Origin: Theodoxus fluviatilis
Taxonomy: Eukaryota; Mollusca; Gastropoda; Cycloneritida; Neritidae
Direction of reading: 5' to 3'
Assembly (NCBI GenBank): GCA_034096865.1
Contig: JAWQFJ010000564.1
Span: 341,697-405,696, forward strand
Length of the DNA stretch: 64,000 nucleotides
Part shown: positions 1 through 13,144 of the stretch, in pieces
Numbering within the stretch: the stretch's first letter is position 1
Layout: the number at the start of each line of letters is the position of its first letter
Program-made: the position numbers and the translations under genes
Notes under the pieces: generated by a model
The model's database searches: none
Told to the model about the DNA's origin: nothing
Seen by the model: only the letters and a program-made list of their open reading frames with translations

Positions 1-2959
1 CTATTCCCAGCAAACGGGTCATCAGTTGCATTCAAGAGCAGCTTTAACAAGAAGGAATATTCAGTTTAATCTCCAGTTGCCAGAGGAACAGTCACGACAC
101 TAACAAACGTTGCCTTGCAGAACACAAAACTCTGCCCAGCAAATTTTGATCATCAACATAAATTCCTCAAGGTTTCATCTGGTTCAACAAATGAACTGGA
201 TTAAGCTTTGCGAGTATCTTCAACAATGGAATCAGATACCAAAGATGAGTAGTAACAGAGATACATGAAACAAGGGGAAGAATCATTGACTTTACACACA
301 CTACAATCCAAACAGCAAGACAGATCTTAAGCCAAAACCCACTTCGGATTCCAAGACAGACATGAGAACGAACAGGTCGCCTTTCCCCTTTCCATACTCT
401 GTGTTTATTTGAAACAGCTTCCGGTTGAGGATCGCAGGTCGGAGTGCTCGACTACAACCATTCATCCGCGGCAAGAAATAAATATTGATCAAGCAAGGGC
501 ACTAAATCTGTGCCCTGTCCGATGCTCCCGCAACTGAAACAGATCTTTCCTCTCACGGGCACCTGCCAAATAAACACATCCTGCGACCATATTTCACCTC
601 CCTTTCCGTCCTTTTGTTCCCTGCCTGCTAGCGGGAGACTTCTGCAGCCCTGGCTCTGGTTTCCTGTGGGCGCCAAGGGGCCGAGCTATCACAGATTGCC
701 CTGTGAGACGTGCGACCCCGCAACTTCCCAGGCAGCCGGCCCCCTCGCTAAAAACAGGCATGCCGTCATCCGATACCCTCGTCCTCGCCTCCAGCAGCAA
801 AAAGAGTGCCCGGGATCCTGGAGTGGAGGAGAGGAGAGAAGAAAGGAAGCGAGGCAGGAGAAAGAGTTTTGTCTCAAGATATGTTTCCACGCGCTTCCCC
901 CTCCTGTGTCTGCTTCTCCTTGTTCGAGCAAACCAAGTGCACGCGTACCCAAAACCCCTGCACCGGCTTAGCCATGCATTGTTCATATCACGCGATGTTC
1001 GGCCTGACTTCTCCTTCCGGAAGTGCTGGTCCGCCAGAAAAAACAACTCCGATGTAGCTATTTCGCATCCGAGCCAATGGCCTTTAACAACTAGTGCAAT
1101 GGAATTTATGACGACAAAAATAACAGAGATAAAATAAGAGAGGCTTTTGAAACTGAACGAGGACTTCAAAAGAGCTCAGACTGTACAAGTATCAAACACG
1201 TCGAGAAAGAGTTGCTCGACGTACCCAGATGTTGAGAATCGAGACAGTCTCTTGTCGTTGCAGTTCTCAGCTCAGAGTAATCAGGAGTTTAATGATTCCC
1301 AGCAGACATCGGTGAACATGACGACACAACTAACTATGACCGTGTACACAAAGACATTTCAGCAGCATATTCTCAAAGGCTCTGCTGACCCATCGACGTT
1401 GAGGCTCAAATCTTTCATCTCTTTTGATTGAAGCATAAATCCTCACTAAATGAGACACGCGTTGCAACTGCTGTTTTGATTCCGAAGACCAGCTGAAAGC
1501 CGTCTCCATCGATCAGCAAACGGAGTCAGCGGTTTGACGAGTGAGGTTAAAGTCCAAAACCCTAATGCCTTTGTAAAGGGCCGAGTTCCTAAATTTGTGT
1601 TTCCTTCAGTGCAGTGTTAATATACTGCATATGCGCTTTGTTTCTACATTCTAGCACAACGCTCGATTCCATCATGACAGGAGTATAATGAATTGTTGCT
1701 CGAGGTACAGGTGCAAGTACGGGGGAGACAAAAGGCCGGAGGGTGTAACTGCCCTTCAATATTCCTCACAATTCATGCTTATGCATTATTACTAAGCTCC
1801 ACATAAAACAGAAAGATTCGGGACTTTATAATGACCTCATCAACTTCTTTCGTCTTCAGATAACACAGCTCCACGTCGAGATGAAGTGGATGGCATTCAA
1901 CGCAAGGTGAACTCTATGCATTGAAAAACGCGATGCTGTGCTAGAACTTTTCAAAGTTTCAGTGCATGACTCGACATGAAACCCAGGCATTCCTTTCAGT
2001 CCCTTCGGGCAAGAACGCAAAGAAAGACACGAGTACATAATTTTCTTTTTAACGCAGACGTCAGGTGCATCTTATGAAGCAGGTGTTCCTGCTGCAGGGT
2101 AAAACAAAATGAAGGGGACATTTTTTCATAGCGATCGTTACAATTATGAAATGAGGCATTTTAAATACAGTTTTGCGTCAGCAATTAATGGACAGGTAAC
2201 ACTGATTAGAGCCAACGAGCCCACAATAATAGAAAGTTATCTTTGTGGTTCTTTTGCGAAGGCGACCTTAGAGCAACGACCTGTGAAGACGCAGGACGAC
2301 GGCTTATCCCTTGACCCAGGGGGCAACATCGAACTGCTGGCTGAGTTTGACAAGACACACTCTGTCAGAAGATGGACTATCTGATTGCACGGAGATTCTC
2401 CCCGTCCCCATGCCATCAAAATAACGCGTCCATCGTCTTTATGACTCACCCCCGATGGTGATCCTTGACCCCTGACCAAGATCACGGAGGTGATTTAGCA
2501 GGGAGGATTTGATTGTTTCCGACGCGAGAAATAAAGCGTGACGCGGTGGGACCGCATCGGGACATCGCCATGTTGCCTGCGTCAGCAGGAAGGAGAGAGG
2601 AGGGGAAGGAGGGAGGAGGGGATGGGGTGCGAAGAGGCCGTTACCCTCACCTCCCCTCCTGCCTATCTGGCCTTGGAGAAAGGAGGGCTTAGGACAGCAG
2701 TCCAGCAGTTCTCTCAGTGCAGACCCAAATATACAGTAAAGCTGACGACACTGGATCTGCCCGACCCTGACACGGCAAACCAACGTGCCGTCACGGCATG
2801 CTGCAGGTGAGCATCATTCAACGTGTGTGAGTGGTGAGCGTGTACATTTTCCATTCACAGCTGTCTGCAATGCCCATTGACAGGAGGTTCACAGATGTAC
2901 AGGGAATTCACTTTATCTTTAAAATCCTAACTGTTTCAACAATATCATTGACGTCTGGT
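1..2959. other. Unassigned non-coding stretch
   Basis: No recognisable gene, transposon or tandem repeat was found here. Open frames on both strands are short, overlap each other and carry no motif that I recognise. The stretch around 500-1000 is moderately GC-rich with overlapping frames on both strands, but none shows a convincing splice structure. Confidence 0.5.
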
Positions 2960-3038
2960 GACGACGACGACGACAACGACGACGACGACGAAGAAGAAGA
3001 AGAAGAAGAAGAAGAAGAAGAAGAAGAAGAAGAAGAAG

Positions 3039-3068
<30 letters not shown>
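2960..3068 (+). repeat. (GAC)n-(GAA)n trinucleotide microsatellite
   Basis: A GAC run (with one CAAC interruption) switches to about 26 perfect GAA copies from 2989 onward. The GAA part is a long purine strand able to form triplex (H-DNA). The poly-Glu open frame through it is a product of the repeat and not evidence of a gene. Confidence 0.97.
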
Positions 3069-3069
<1 letters not shown>

Positions 3070-3652
3070 TGGAACATTTTGTGCCTGCCTAGACAGTTAC
3101 AGCCTTCGTCAACGTTGCTGTTGGGTTACAACCAGCAGGTGTGTTGTTCTTCACTTCTGACAGCACGATTCCCAACAATTCTGAATGACGTTTATCTGCG
3201 GGTTTTTGTTTTCGTCTTCTTTCGATACGGTCTGCTTTTCTATCTTCTGCATAACCTCTGTCCTCCACGGGCCAAATAAACTGGTGTGCATGACAAACGC
3301 GGTAAGTTCCGTTGTCTGTGTCGCTTAACATTAGATAGGAAGACTCGTCAATCTCTAAAGAGAAAAAAAGGACTCTCTTTACGGTTTACGGACGCCGCTT
3401 GGCTGCAGGACTATAAAACCCTTGCATTTATAAAATATTATTTCCACTTCTGAAAAACTGCCATAGAAAACGTTGATATTTCATGGGTTCTTAACGCTCC
3501 CCTTCTGGCTTGCAGGGATAGGATCGCAGACCGAGATCCGAGTGAAAGATTAACAACTGACTTCAACAACACGGCAACAAAACTGACGGCCAGCGCCATA
3601 AGCTTCACAGCAAGCTCATTCAGGTTTGACTGACAGGCGGCACTGTAAACAC

Positions 3653-3760
3653 GACCGCCATCTTGCACGTGCAGGGTCAGGAGGTCCAGCAGCGAGCCAA
3701 CCATAATCTGATTGGCCTTCTTGGCATGACGTCACATGCATATCGGCATTCGATTGGTCG
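3653..3760 (-). promoter_or_regulatory. Promoter-like block with CCAAT, CRE and a TISU-like start (minus strand)
   Basis: Read on the minus strand, the block has two CCAAT boxes (complement of ATTGG at 3753-3757 and 3711-3715) flanking a perfect palindromic CRE, TGACGTCA (3727-3734). A CAAGATGGCGGT start context follows (3653-3665), one mismatch from the TISU element used by TATA-less genes with very short leaders. The ATG inside the TISU opens only 13 codons before a stop. An upstream ATG in another frame (3704) opens 88 codons of unrecognised sequence. A short non-coding first exon or a chance cluster are both possible. Confidence 0.3.
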
Positions 3761-4229
3761 AGGGGAGAACTTTTAGAGACTAAAACTGGGTTGAAGAAAT
3801 GCCCGAGATCGATTAAACGTCCATTTCTCAGGAATGTTCCATGCGAAAAAAGAAAGCATGTCCCGACTCATTACTGGAAAGAAAACAAATTTTGCAGTTA
3901 TTTCTCTACACAAATGGCTGTCACAAACTATCATTAAGCCTACGATCATTAATTACTACATAATAATCCGAAGTCAATACAGACATGTAGGTTGCAAGCC
4001 GTCAATAAATTTTATGAGGAAACAAAGAGCATCTCACCCGTACGTTATGCTTTCATTGCAAGCTAAAAGACAGAGACAGAAAGGTTAGGGATAATGGGTG
4101 TTGGAGGTGAGAGTGTGTGAAAGAGAGGGGTGAAGAGGGCAAGAGGCAAAAGGTCTGACACCTGGTGGTGGCCGGGGCTGCAGGCTGCCAGGTGATGGCG
4201 GTGATGGCGGCACCCCATACTGCCAGGCA

Positions 4230-4235
<6 letters not shown>

Positions 4236-4317
<82 letters not shown>
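4236..4317. repeat. (CT)n microsatellite
   Basis: About 41 perfect CT dinucleotides with no interruption. Open frames across it on the minus strand are poly(Arg-Glu) artefacts. Confidence 0.97.
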
Positions 4318-4321
<4 letters not shown>

Positions 4322-7300
4322 TCAGACACGCTCGCACGCGTGCACAAAAACGTACATAAAAGCACGAACACACAAACACAGTAATGTCCAGATATAGTTC
4401 ATGTGAACATGCAAATGTCGCCGTAACACACTTCCTGCGAGATTAGAGATGTAAAGCGGTCAAGAAACCTTCACAAATAAACTAACACAACGTAGTTCAT
4501 TCACAGGACCAACATCTTACGAGCTGTGGCTCGTCCAACCTTTAGAGATATGGTAGTCCTCCATCAAGAGGAGACTCACATCGCTAAGTAGCTGCCTCTA
4601 CAGCATTGGAAAAAAATAATATAAAGATTTCAATGTTTGTTGACCTTTAAGAATATCTCAACCCAAAACTTTCATTTTTCTCTCTCCCTCGAGGCTGGTC
4701 ATGTGACTAATTTCCCGAGATGCCTTGCGACAACCATTCCTGCACACCTGGGGCAGGGCCCGCTACTCTCACTTCATCAACGTCAGCTGTCCACTCGCGT
4801 CAGGGGCAGTTCTCTTGCGACGCGAAAAAGACTCCACTTTCAAGGACTTGCCATCTGCAGCGCAGGTAAGGCCGGGTTTGGTCTCAGTGTACCCGTGGAA
4901 TCGAAGTCGCCGCAAGGATGAACATTCATCGCATGTGTGTGCTGCAGAAAGCGTTGTACATACAGCTCACTCTGATGCAGTGCGCTACGAGTCGTCTGCT
5001 GCTTCATTGGGAACAAAAAGCATTCAATGCCTCCCCCAACAGCCCCCACCCCACCCACCCCACCCAAAAAAGGGGAAAAAAGTGTGCATCAGAATGAACA
5101 CAATTCGCTGCTGACTGCACGCCATGCATCTACTGCCTCCTCTCTACTTCACCCTTGGTTATCGATAGCCCAGCACCAAACCCTTGCACCGTCTGGCTCT
5201 GGTCAGGACTTGATTCCCGCGAAGGAAGGTTGCCTGCCGTGACACTGCATTGTTGTCGAGGAGCAGGACGCAGTGAATGCCGCGGCCCAGGCTTGAGAGG
5301 CAGGCGAGGCAGGTGGGACAGAGGCGGGCGGACCGCGGCTGCCTCGCTTAGAGCTCTGCACGACGGGGCACTAGCGGCCCCACCCCAGTGTGTGCACACT
5401 GCCATGATGCCCGCGTCAAGACAGCAGCCACCCCGCACGGCACGTCTCGCCACCCCGCCCTGCTGCAAGCCCCCTCTGTCCAACAGCGCTAACTGCTTCT
5501 CAAATAGTTCCGATTTGGCTCTAGCCGGGTAGACTGCCGCTGAGGTTGAGTTCAGATTTCTAAGATCGAAAAGCACCAAAATGTGGCATCAGTAGAGATA
5601 AATGTATATTTCAATGTATAACTTTCATTCTGACAGAATCATAGGCTCCTAAGATACAACAGATAATGAAATTGAGACCTAAAACATTTAGTTGTATTCT
5701 ATTCAAATGTGAACATTGTGATATAATTCAAACATTTGCCACCTCTCCATCGCCTCCTTGACTTTCTCGCCGTAAAGACTGCACGATTTGTAAACGAAGC
5801 ACCGCTCCAGCCCCAATTAATGTGGACCTCATCCAAATCTTAATTCAAAGAAATATTCTGATCGTTCAACCAATTCTAACATCTCACTTTTCCTTCAACG
5901 TGCTTCTTGACACGCATATCCCCCGCCACCCGAGGAAGTCTTGCCATGAGTGGGTTGGGGGCGGCGACGTCTCCAGTTGCCGCACTACCCGGATGCACGC
6001 ACGCCAGGGCCCCCTTCCCTTGCGAGACTCCCAGTGATCCTGGGCTATTGGAGGCAATTCAGAGGCTGGGCACACATTCGGGGTGCGGGGGATAAAGGCG
6101 CGGAGAGAGGGACAGCCTGAACAAACCGCTAGCAGCCTCCTCGCGCCGCCGCCAGGGGTCCTCGTCCGTCAAGACGCATGCTCCAGCATTCACCGCCTCT
6201 GTGTTCGCGGACAGGCGAGCGTGTTTACTGACGCGCTGAGAAAACAGGGGGCACGGTCAACCCCCTAGGCACGCTGGTGCTCCATACAATAGTGCCTCGA
6301 GCCCTCACCCAGGGCTTCCCAGCTCCTCTCAAAGGGGGCCCCCAGGGTCAGGGGTCAATGCAACAGGTTGTGGAAGCCTTGTGGAGGTATTCCAGGGATG
6401 AAGGAAAGGGGTGGGGGTATGGAGGTAGGGAAGTGGACGCAAGAGAAAGGGGTGGGGGGTTAGGGAGGTTGAAGCAACAGAAAGGGGTGGGGGGAAAAGA
6501 AGGCGGACGCTGGGGTAGCAAGTCTTGTACCCTGCCCCGGATGACCACCGTACATCCCTACTCGAAGCAGGTCAAATATTTGAGGATTTCTCAGCGTCCG
6601 TCACAGGAAACAGGTTCTTTATGCCCTGGCATCCCAGGTTTTTGTTCGCCTTGGGGCCATTCACCAGTCGAGGCTTTCCAGCTCCCCTTTTCTTCCTCGA
6701 CAACCCCCGTCCCACCCCCTTGCTTTTTTCTCCCCTCGACACCCCCCATGTCACTGGACCCCCCCCCCCCCCCTACCCCGAATCTTGCCCCGATGCTGGA
6801 GAGTGGAGGCCTCCCCAGCCGTTAGCAGCGCCTGCCTCGTCTCGACTTCCTGTCCCCACCGGAAGAAAAGTGGGTATTCCATCATCGCAGGAAATGGCGA
6901 GGCCATATGCCTGGCCTGGGATGGAACTGAGCAACAGTCAGCACTGGGGATGTGTGTAGAGCAAGTGAGGAGCGAGGAGCAACGTGATACAGGGCACCCC
7001 TCGGGTCGTGTCGAGGTCGTAATTTCTGACAAGACGACGCTGCAGATCTTGAGAAACGCAGTTATCGTCTTTGTGTTGAATTTTCATATTGAGCAAACTT
7101 TTAAAAGTACAGTTTACGCGAATTTCCATAAATCAAACAAATATTTATTTACAGGTCTGGTTTGCCCGTCATGCCTTTCTTTTTCTCACCAAAGAAATTC
7201 AAGAATCAACCAGGTCTCGTATTTCAACATTGGTGTACTGAGCACAGTCCAGCCACAGTAAACAAACCTGCACACTTAAAAAAAAAACACCCACAATAAC

Positions 7301-9035
7301 AACCAAAGAGGATTCTCTGGTGACAATTGCACATGTACATTTCGCTTAGTATAAAGGGGGTTAGCTTCAGAGGGCAAAGTCAAACAAATCATTCACGGCT
7401 GCAGCAAAAAGAAGACAAGCAGACTAACATCTAAGCCCTTTCTTTACAAGGCACATAGACATTCCAGGTGATACACGGGTCACTGCCTGAAGGTGAGGCA
7501 GAACATAGGCATTCAATTCAGCCAACCGACTCCAGTAAGCCGAATGCATTTGAAATACAAAACCCAGTAGAGTTACTAGTTTGAGAGAAACATCAAATTG
7601 ATATTTCCACGAGAACATCGCCCTTTTTAAATTTAAGAAATCAGTAGAGACGTCCTGAAGAGACATGGCTTTGAAGACACGCAGTGGTGACGACACAAAA
7701 AAAGGCAGAGGCCTGTCAGAGGAGGGTCGAGTCTCGCAAAGAGCTCCAGCCAGGAGAGCGAAAGGAAGGACAAATCACGCCTACACTCTTCTGCCCGCCC
7801 TCGCTATCCCTCTAATGAGCCCCAATCCACCACTCCCTACCCTAGACTGCATGCAGAGAGCTCGGATACGGGAGTTAACCCATGATAAATTGGTCAGACT
7901 GTAGGTCCTGTCAGCAAGACAACCTCGAGTTGATTTACAACCGCAGAGTAAATGTTTCTAGGAAATCTTGCCATGCCTGGGGAAGTCCTCGTCCCCTAAC
8001 TCCACGGTACGCCAGATGGGGGGAGCGCCATGCAAATTACTGTAGTTATTCCGACCCTGACGCGAGATGGAACAACACAGAAGCAATCGTACTTATATAT
8101 CGTAGGCAAACAATGCATGGGCTAAATGCAATTATTGTTTTGCAAAGGGAATATTTTCTTGAGTTTTTGATTGGTACATGTGGCGTTTATTCGATGTATT
8201 TGCCTCATGATGCAGACAACGTTTTTGGCTCCAAGTCGACTTGTGGGAAATGGTGGAACCATTGCCAAAGAGCCTGAGAGCATATTGAGGTTGCCTCCCT
8301 TGAGGCCATGACGAGTTTCACTTCCGGTTTTCAAAGTCCCCACGAGAGTGTAAGAATAGGTCCCATAGCCGCAAAACAGACTCCAAAGCGAGGAAAGGTT
8401 AGAAGTCACGCTCGCTGTTTCACTTACACGTGTACAATATGAACCCACTCGTGAGATAATGAGAACAAAGGCCCAATTTCGAAGAGATCGGAGACAGATG
8501 TTGAAGGTCTGCACAATAGAATATGTGAGAGCAAACACGTAAACCAGGTTCTTTTACATCCCATGACTCACAAAGCAGAAACCAGATTTTCTCAGTCCGT
8601 ACAAAATGCGATCCAATCCCGCCTTTGATAGCCTTTGATAATACAAGACAGAAAACACACCGTCGAGTTATGTGACAATTAGTTCAACAGATGGAAAAAT
8701 ATGCTTAAGCGTTCATTTTATAAGGAAGTCATGAGAGGCAAACTAGGGAGTGGTAGAAGTGAATGAGTCATGAAGAAGCTGTAAGGGTGTCAATAAGGAC
8801 CCCACGTTAACATCATTTAGTCGCCACAAAACCAACAACAAAAGAATAATATCATTAAATGTTTACATTCTATAGGATATTTGAAGAAAAAACACACACA
8901 TAGTGCCTCGAAGAATTTAGAAGAAAACACATTGTATGATCATACATATAAATGGGTACGGTGTTGTATGTGACGCACTACAAGTCCACTCCTGAAACAA
9001 ATACATCAAGGATTCAAAACAAAAAGCTCAGAAGA
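4318..9035. other. Unassigned stretch with GC-rich islands and a poly-C run
   Basis: No gene is identified. GC-rich islands lie at about 5250-5480 and 5930-6260, and a 15-base C run at 6759-6773. The tract 6390-6500 is G-rich on the plus strand. Open frames in the islands lack recognisable domains and run on both strands at once, as expected from GC content alone. The remainder (about 7000-9035) is AT-rich with nothing recognisable. Confidence 0.45.
6047..6125 (+). promoter_or_regulatory. Weak promoter candidate (CCAAT plus TATA-like)
   Basis: An ATTGG (reverse CCAAT, 6047-6051) is followed by a GATAAAGG TATA-like element at 6091 inside a GC-rich island. A start site would be expected near 6120. 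No convincing first exon with a donor site was found downstream, so this is only a weak candidate. Confidence 0.18.
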
Positions 9036-9153
<118 letters not shown>

Positions 9154-9394
9154 GAGAAACGACTACCAGAGAAAGTCTCCAGAAAGATATTCACAAAGGA
9201 GAGGCTCAGAAACAGAGGACCCTAGACAGAGAGGAACCTCACGAAGAGGGGATTCTCCAAGAACAAACGACTAAAAAATGTGCCAGCACAGATGACACTG
9301 GCAGAGACGGGACCCAGATAGACCCGGGTCCACACACAAAAAGACAGAAAAAGACGATAAGTTAGAACACAACAGAGCCACACGGAAGACTCAC

Positions 9395-9505
9395 CATCTT
9401 TGCAGGGCGACTCCTGGCTGTCGGAGCTCTCTACCTCAGTCTTCACATGCGGCCGCACGTGCTCTTCCGACATCCTGCTGCAGCGTCTCCTTCTCCTCAG
9501 CCCAT
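9395..9505 (-). CDS. Candidate internal host exon, unknown protein
   Basis: On the minus strand an acceptor (TTTGTCCACAG) ends just before 9505, and a consensus donor (GTGAGT) begins just after 9395, bounding a 111-nt exon. The frame is open throughout and both boundaries are phase 1, so the exon is symmetric (37 codons). It contains ATG (9473-9471) in a fair Kozak context, followed by MSEEHVRPHVKTEVESSD, an acidic, Ser/Glu-rich sequence. A basic run GLRRRRRCSR precedes that ATG in frame. The protein family is not recognised. It could be an N-terminal or linker exon of a nuclear protein, which would place the surrounding repeats in introns. The splice signals are the main evidence. Confidence 0.35.
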
Positions 9506-9606
9506 CTGTGGACAAATGTGCACCTGTGGTCAACTGGCATTGCAAGCATTGCTCCAAATGTGTGTTACACTTAGTGTAACTATTGCTACCTTTTCGTTTG
9601 TTTCAA

Positions 9607-9624
9607 TCTCTCTCTCTCTCTCTT

Positions 9625-9674
<50 letters not shown>

Positions 9675-9681
9675 AGTGAGT

Positions 9682-9768
<87 letters not shown>

Positions 9769-9795
9769 TGTCTGTGTGCATGCGCGTGTGCGTCT
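9607..9795. repeat. Compound (CT)n-(GT)n microsatellite
   Basis: An interrupted CT run (9607-9671) passes directly into a GT run (about 9672-9779) and a degenerate TGCG/TGAG end. All long open frames here are translations of the dinucleotides. Confidence 0.95.
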
Positions 9796-12700
9796 GAGTG
9801 AGTATGCATGCATTAGCCTTAAACAGTCCGTACAACAGGAAACTGCATGAAGCTGATACGCTTTGTGGTTTCCAGTATCATCCTCAGGCTGCCGTGTTTT
9901 TGAATCAGTTTAGAATTCTCGATAAGCGCACATAAACAAGAATTGCATAACAATAGTGTGCTGGCGAGACAAAACAATCATGGCAGACTTTACTTTCCCG
10001 TTATCACGATGTCGATCATGCAAAGGATAAGTTTTCTTCTTTTGACGTGTCCAAGATGCCTGTAGGATACGTAAGCACACACACCCGACTATCAGTAAAT
10101 CCATTTATTCCTGAAGCATCGCGTTTCCTTCCTCTGCCACGCATTCCACGCTATCCAGCATATCCAATGAATCAAGTTTCAACCAGCGACAGACAAAAGG
10201 TTCACTGAGTCCCTCAGCCAAGAGCTACCGGATGGACATGAAACGCTCCGAATGAGATCAGTAGGGAGCCGAACCGGGCAAAACCAAAACAGACAACACA
10301 AACAGTATCCCTCTGTCAAAACAGCGGGCAGAAGCTTTCTCACAGCCTCGCAGTTCCCTTTTGCCCTTCTTTGTTTACCCCAGCACCCAAAACCTCCGCC
10401 CCCACCCTACCCCCTGCCTCCAGCACATCCTCTCTCGCGCTCTCTCCCAGAATGCCTCCGTCCCTTGCAGACTATCAATTTCCGTCACGCCACCTTACCG
10501 TCTGAAACAGAAGTAATCCTTCCGATAGGGTTCAGTCGGTGTGATGCACTCATTTGTAAGTTTAATCTCTTCTTCCATATCAACCACAGAAGGTCTTGTC
10601 ACCATAAGCTCTTCCTTGATTCAGATGAACCTGTACAGTGAATAAACGGAACCAGCTAAACCTCTAGCTGGACCTAGACAAGTAGACACATTACCCTCTA
10701 GGATCCTCCGTATTTCACACTGCATGGAAGCCAGATATGTGTAGAAGGGTTGTACAGCTCGAAACCTTACTACCGGTTATCGTCCATTACATACACATTT
10801 CCTGCCCGCAATAAAACCCACCCATCTCAATGAACACCAGCAGCAACATGCAGCAGTTTATTTCGAGTAACAAGCGGACAAAGCTCCGAAGCAGACGGCT
10901 TTATTTCACGCCCATTCCCCTGAGAATGTCTGGAAGACAGGGCCGAGACACTTGAAGACGGGGGCTCTTCCTCGGAAGACCGTCAGTCTTCTCGCTTCTC
11001 AGGAAGCTTCTTGCCCTCTTGGCCTAAATTGCTGCTTGCTTTGACGCTAATGATGATATATTCTGAAGTGCAGGTTATTACACTTTGTCATGACATACAG
11101 GGTTAGACTTGGGTACACAATTTTTGAGCGTATGCCACCAATGTTGAAAATTTGGTTGTGTACATTAGTGGAGGAGAGGTTAATCTGATAGAAGTATACT
11201 GTATCCTTCAATAACTGTAGAATCTTGGACCAATCTGTTGACTAGAAGACGTCAAAGATGAACTCTTTTACATCACACTACCCGTTATCAACATGGTCAT
11301 TGATATATGCTGCGAAACAAAAGCTGAACACAAATATGTATATAGAAGGACGTCCACATCCATCTACGTTTAGTAGTTAAGCAGTTGAAAGCACTGTTGG
11401 AGAGGCATTATTATGGTCCACTTGAACAAAAACATATGGCTGATCACGTCAGCAGACTTGAAGTGTGCTAAAATTAACTTAACACAGAGTAATTACTGCG
11501 AGGCTCAGGGCAACCATCTCGATAAGTTGGACGCTTTGAAGGGTTCATAGCTCCAGTCCAACAGGCAAAAGCCGAGACGCACTCAGTTGCTCTCACTGGA
11601 GGGAACACTCCAGAGGGCAGTCGCACTCTAAATGGGCACCACCTGAACTTTGTCCCTCGCCTCCCTCAAGGTTTCCATCGTCAGCAAGCATCGCTGGGTC
11701 TCCATTTAGCCCCACATGCCTTCACAACAGGCCCACATCCTCTTTCATGGCAATGGCTTCTGCTCGGACTCGACTCCATCAGACGTATGCAACGCTGACA
11801 GGTAGGGATCACAGCCAGAGCTTTGTAACCCCTCGCCCACATGAAGGCTCAACAACTACGCCGGCTTTCCCTTTCATCGTGATGAGAATGGTCGACTTTA
11901 CCCGAAGTATTTTCTCCTTCTGCGCTGAAACTGTACTTCCTTTGTGGGTTTTTCATGATCATGTACTTTTCATAACACAGCCGCTCCCGAAATGAAACCC
12001 TCATTAGATTAAGTTATCTTGGCTTTGAAATATCCGTTTCCTCTCTTTTGGAACAAGCTCCCCATCATATCCGGCAAGGCAGAAGCTCTTCCTCTTTGTG
12101 GCAGCTTTTTTACTCCATATACTCGTGATAAATACACAACATATCACCGACGGAACTGTTTCAATGCCCTCGGCCTTTCCAACCTTGCACGTTTCAAAGT
12201 CTATTTCTGGTCCTGAAAATTCTAAATCCTCACAGCATCCGCTTTTCTACCAGTCATTATCTCTATTGACTTGTCACGGTATCTCTCCAACTACAGATAT
12301 CCGGTCTAGGTTTCTATCTCCTTTCCTGCTTTTGTCCGAAAACGGTCAGCACACATCATCCATCTCTTGCCATCCATCTCAAAGTCCGTTTCCCAATCCC
12401 TGCCTCTTCGCCTTCTCCATCTCCACCCCCTTCAACGTCCCCCCCCCCCCTCTTATCCTCTCCTCCATTCTTCCCCGAGGCCTCGTCATTTTCTTGCAAC
12501 TCTGCTTCCAATTTTCGGGTCGGACTGTCAGATGTTGTTCTTTCCAGGTCCCTGCTTGCAGAGAAGGCCTGGCCACTCCCCTCCCACCCTGCCTGCCGCT
12601 TTGTAAATGTCAGGCTCTCGTCTTACAACTGCTCCAGCCCCCATCCGAGCCTCCCCGGCCCTCAATGGTGCACAGCACACACCTCCAGCAACCGGAGATG

Positions 12701-13088
12701 GCGTACACGATCAGCTGTATGCATGCAATGCCGCGGCCAGGACGGGGATGTTCCTCGTGGGGATTCTCAGTTTGGGCAACCTTGCGAGCATCCCCAGGAG
12801 AGCCGCGGAGAGAATGGAGAGGCATTCAAGGCTTGGATGGTTGACAGGAGGAAGGTGAAACAACGAGCATGGTTTGTCGACATGTGTGGCTCCAGGAGGA
12901 TGAAAACTAAATGTGACCATGAGGAAGGTGAGAGGCGATTCGAATTACTCGATTATTTCATTTGTCGCCGTAAACACACACCAGATCATACTAAGCAACA
13001 TGTTGCTGACACACGATACCCGAAACGTTTTATCTTTCATTAAACCAGTGATTCTTGCCCCTCCAAAAGATCATTGTTTTGTCTTCTG

Positions 13089-13089
<1 letters not shown>
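9796..13089. other. Unassigned non-coding stretch
   Basis: Nothing recognisable. The longest open frame (12098-12844, 248 codons) is Pro/Ser-rich and lies in a CT-rich tract around 12360-12480, overlapped by frames on the other strand. I see no domain, signal or splice structure that supports it as a gene. Confidence 0.45.

Positions 13090-13144
<55 letters not shown>

Noticed and set aside
9447..9835. Cys/Val and Thr/His poly-dipeptide frames
   Set aside because: They are translations of the CT and GT runs.
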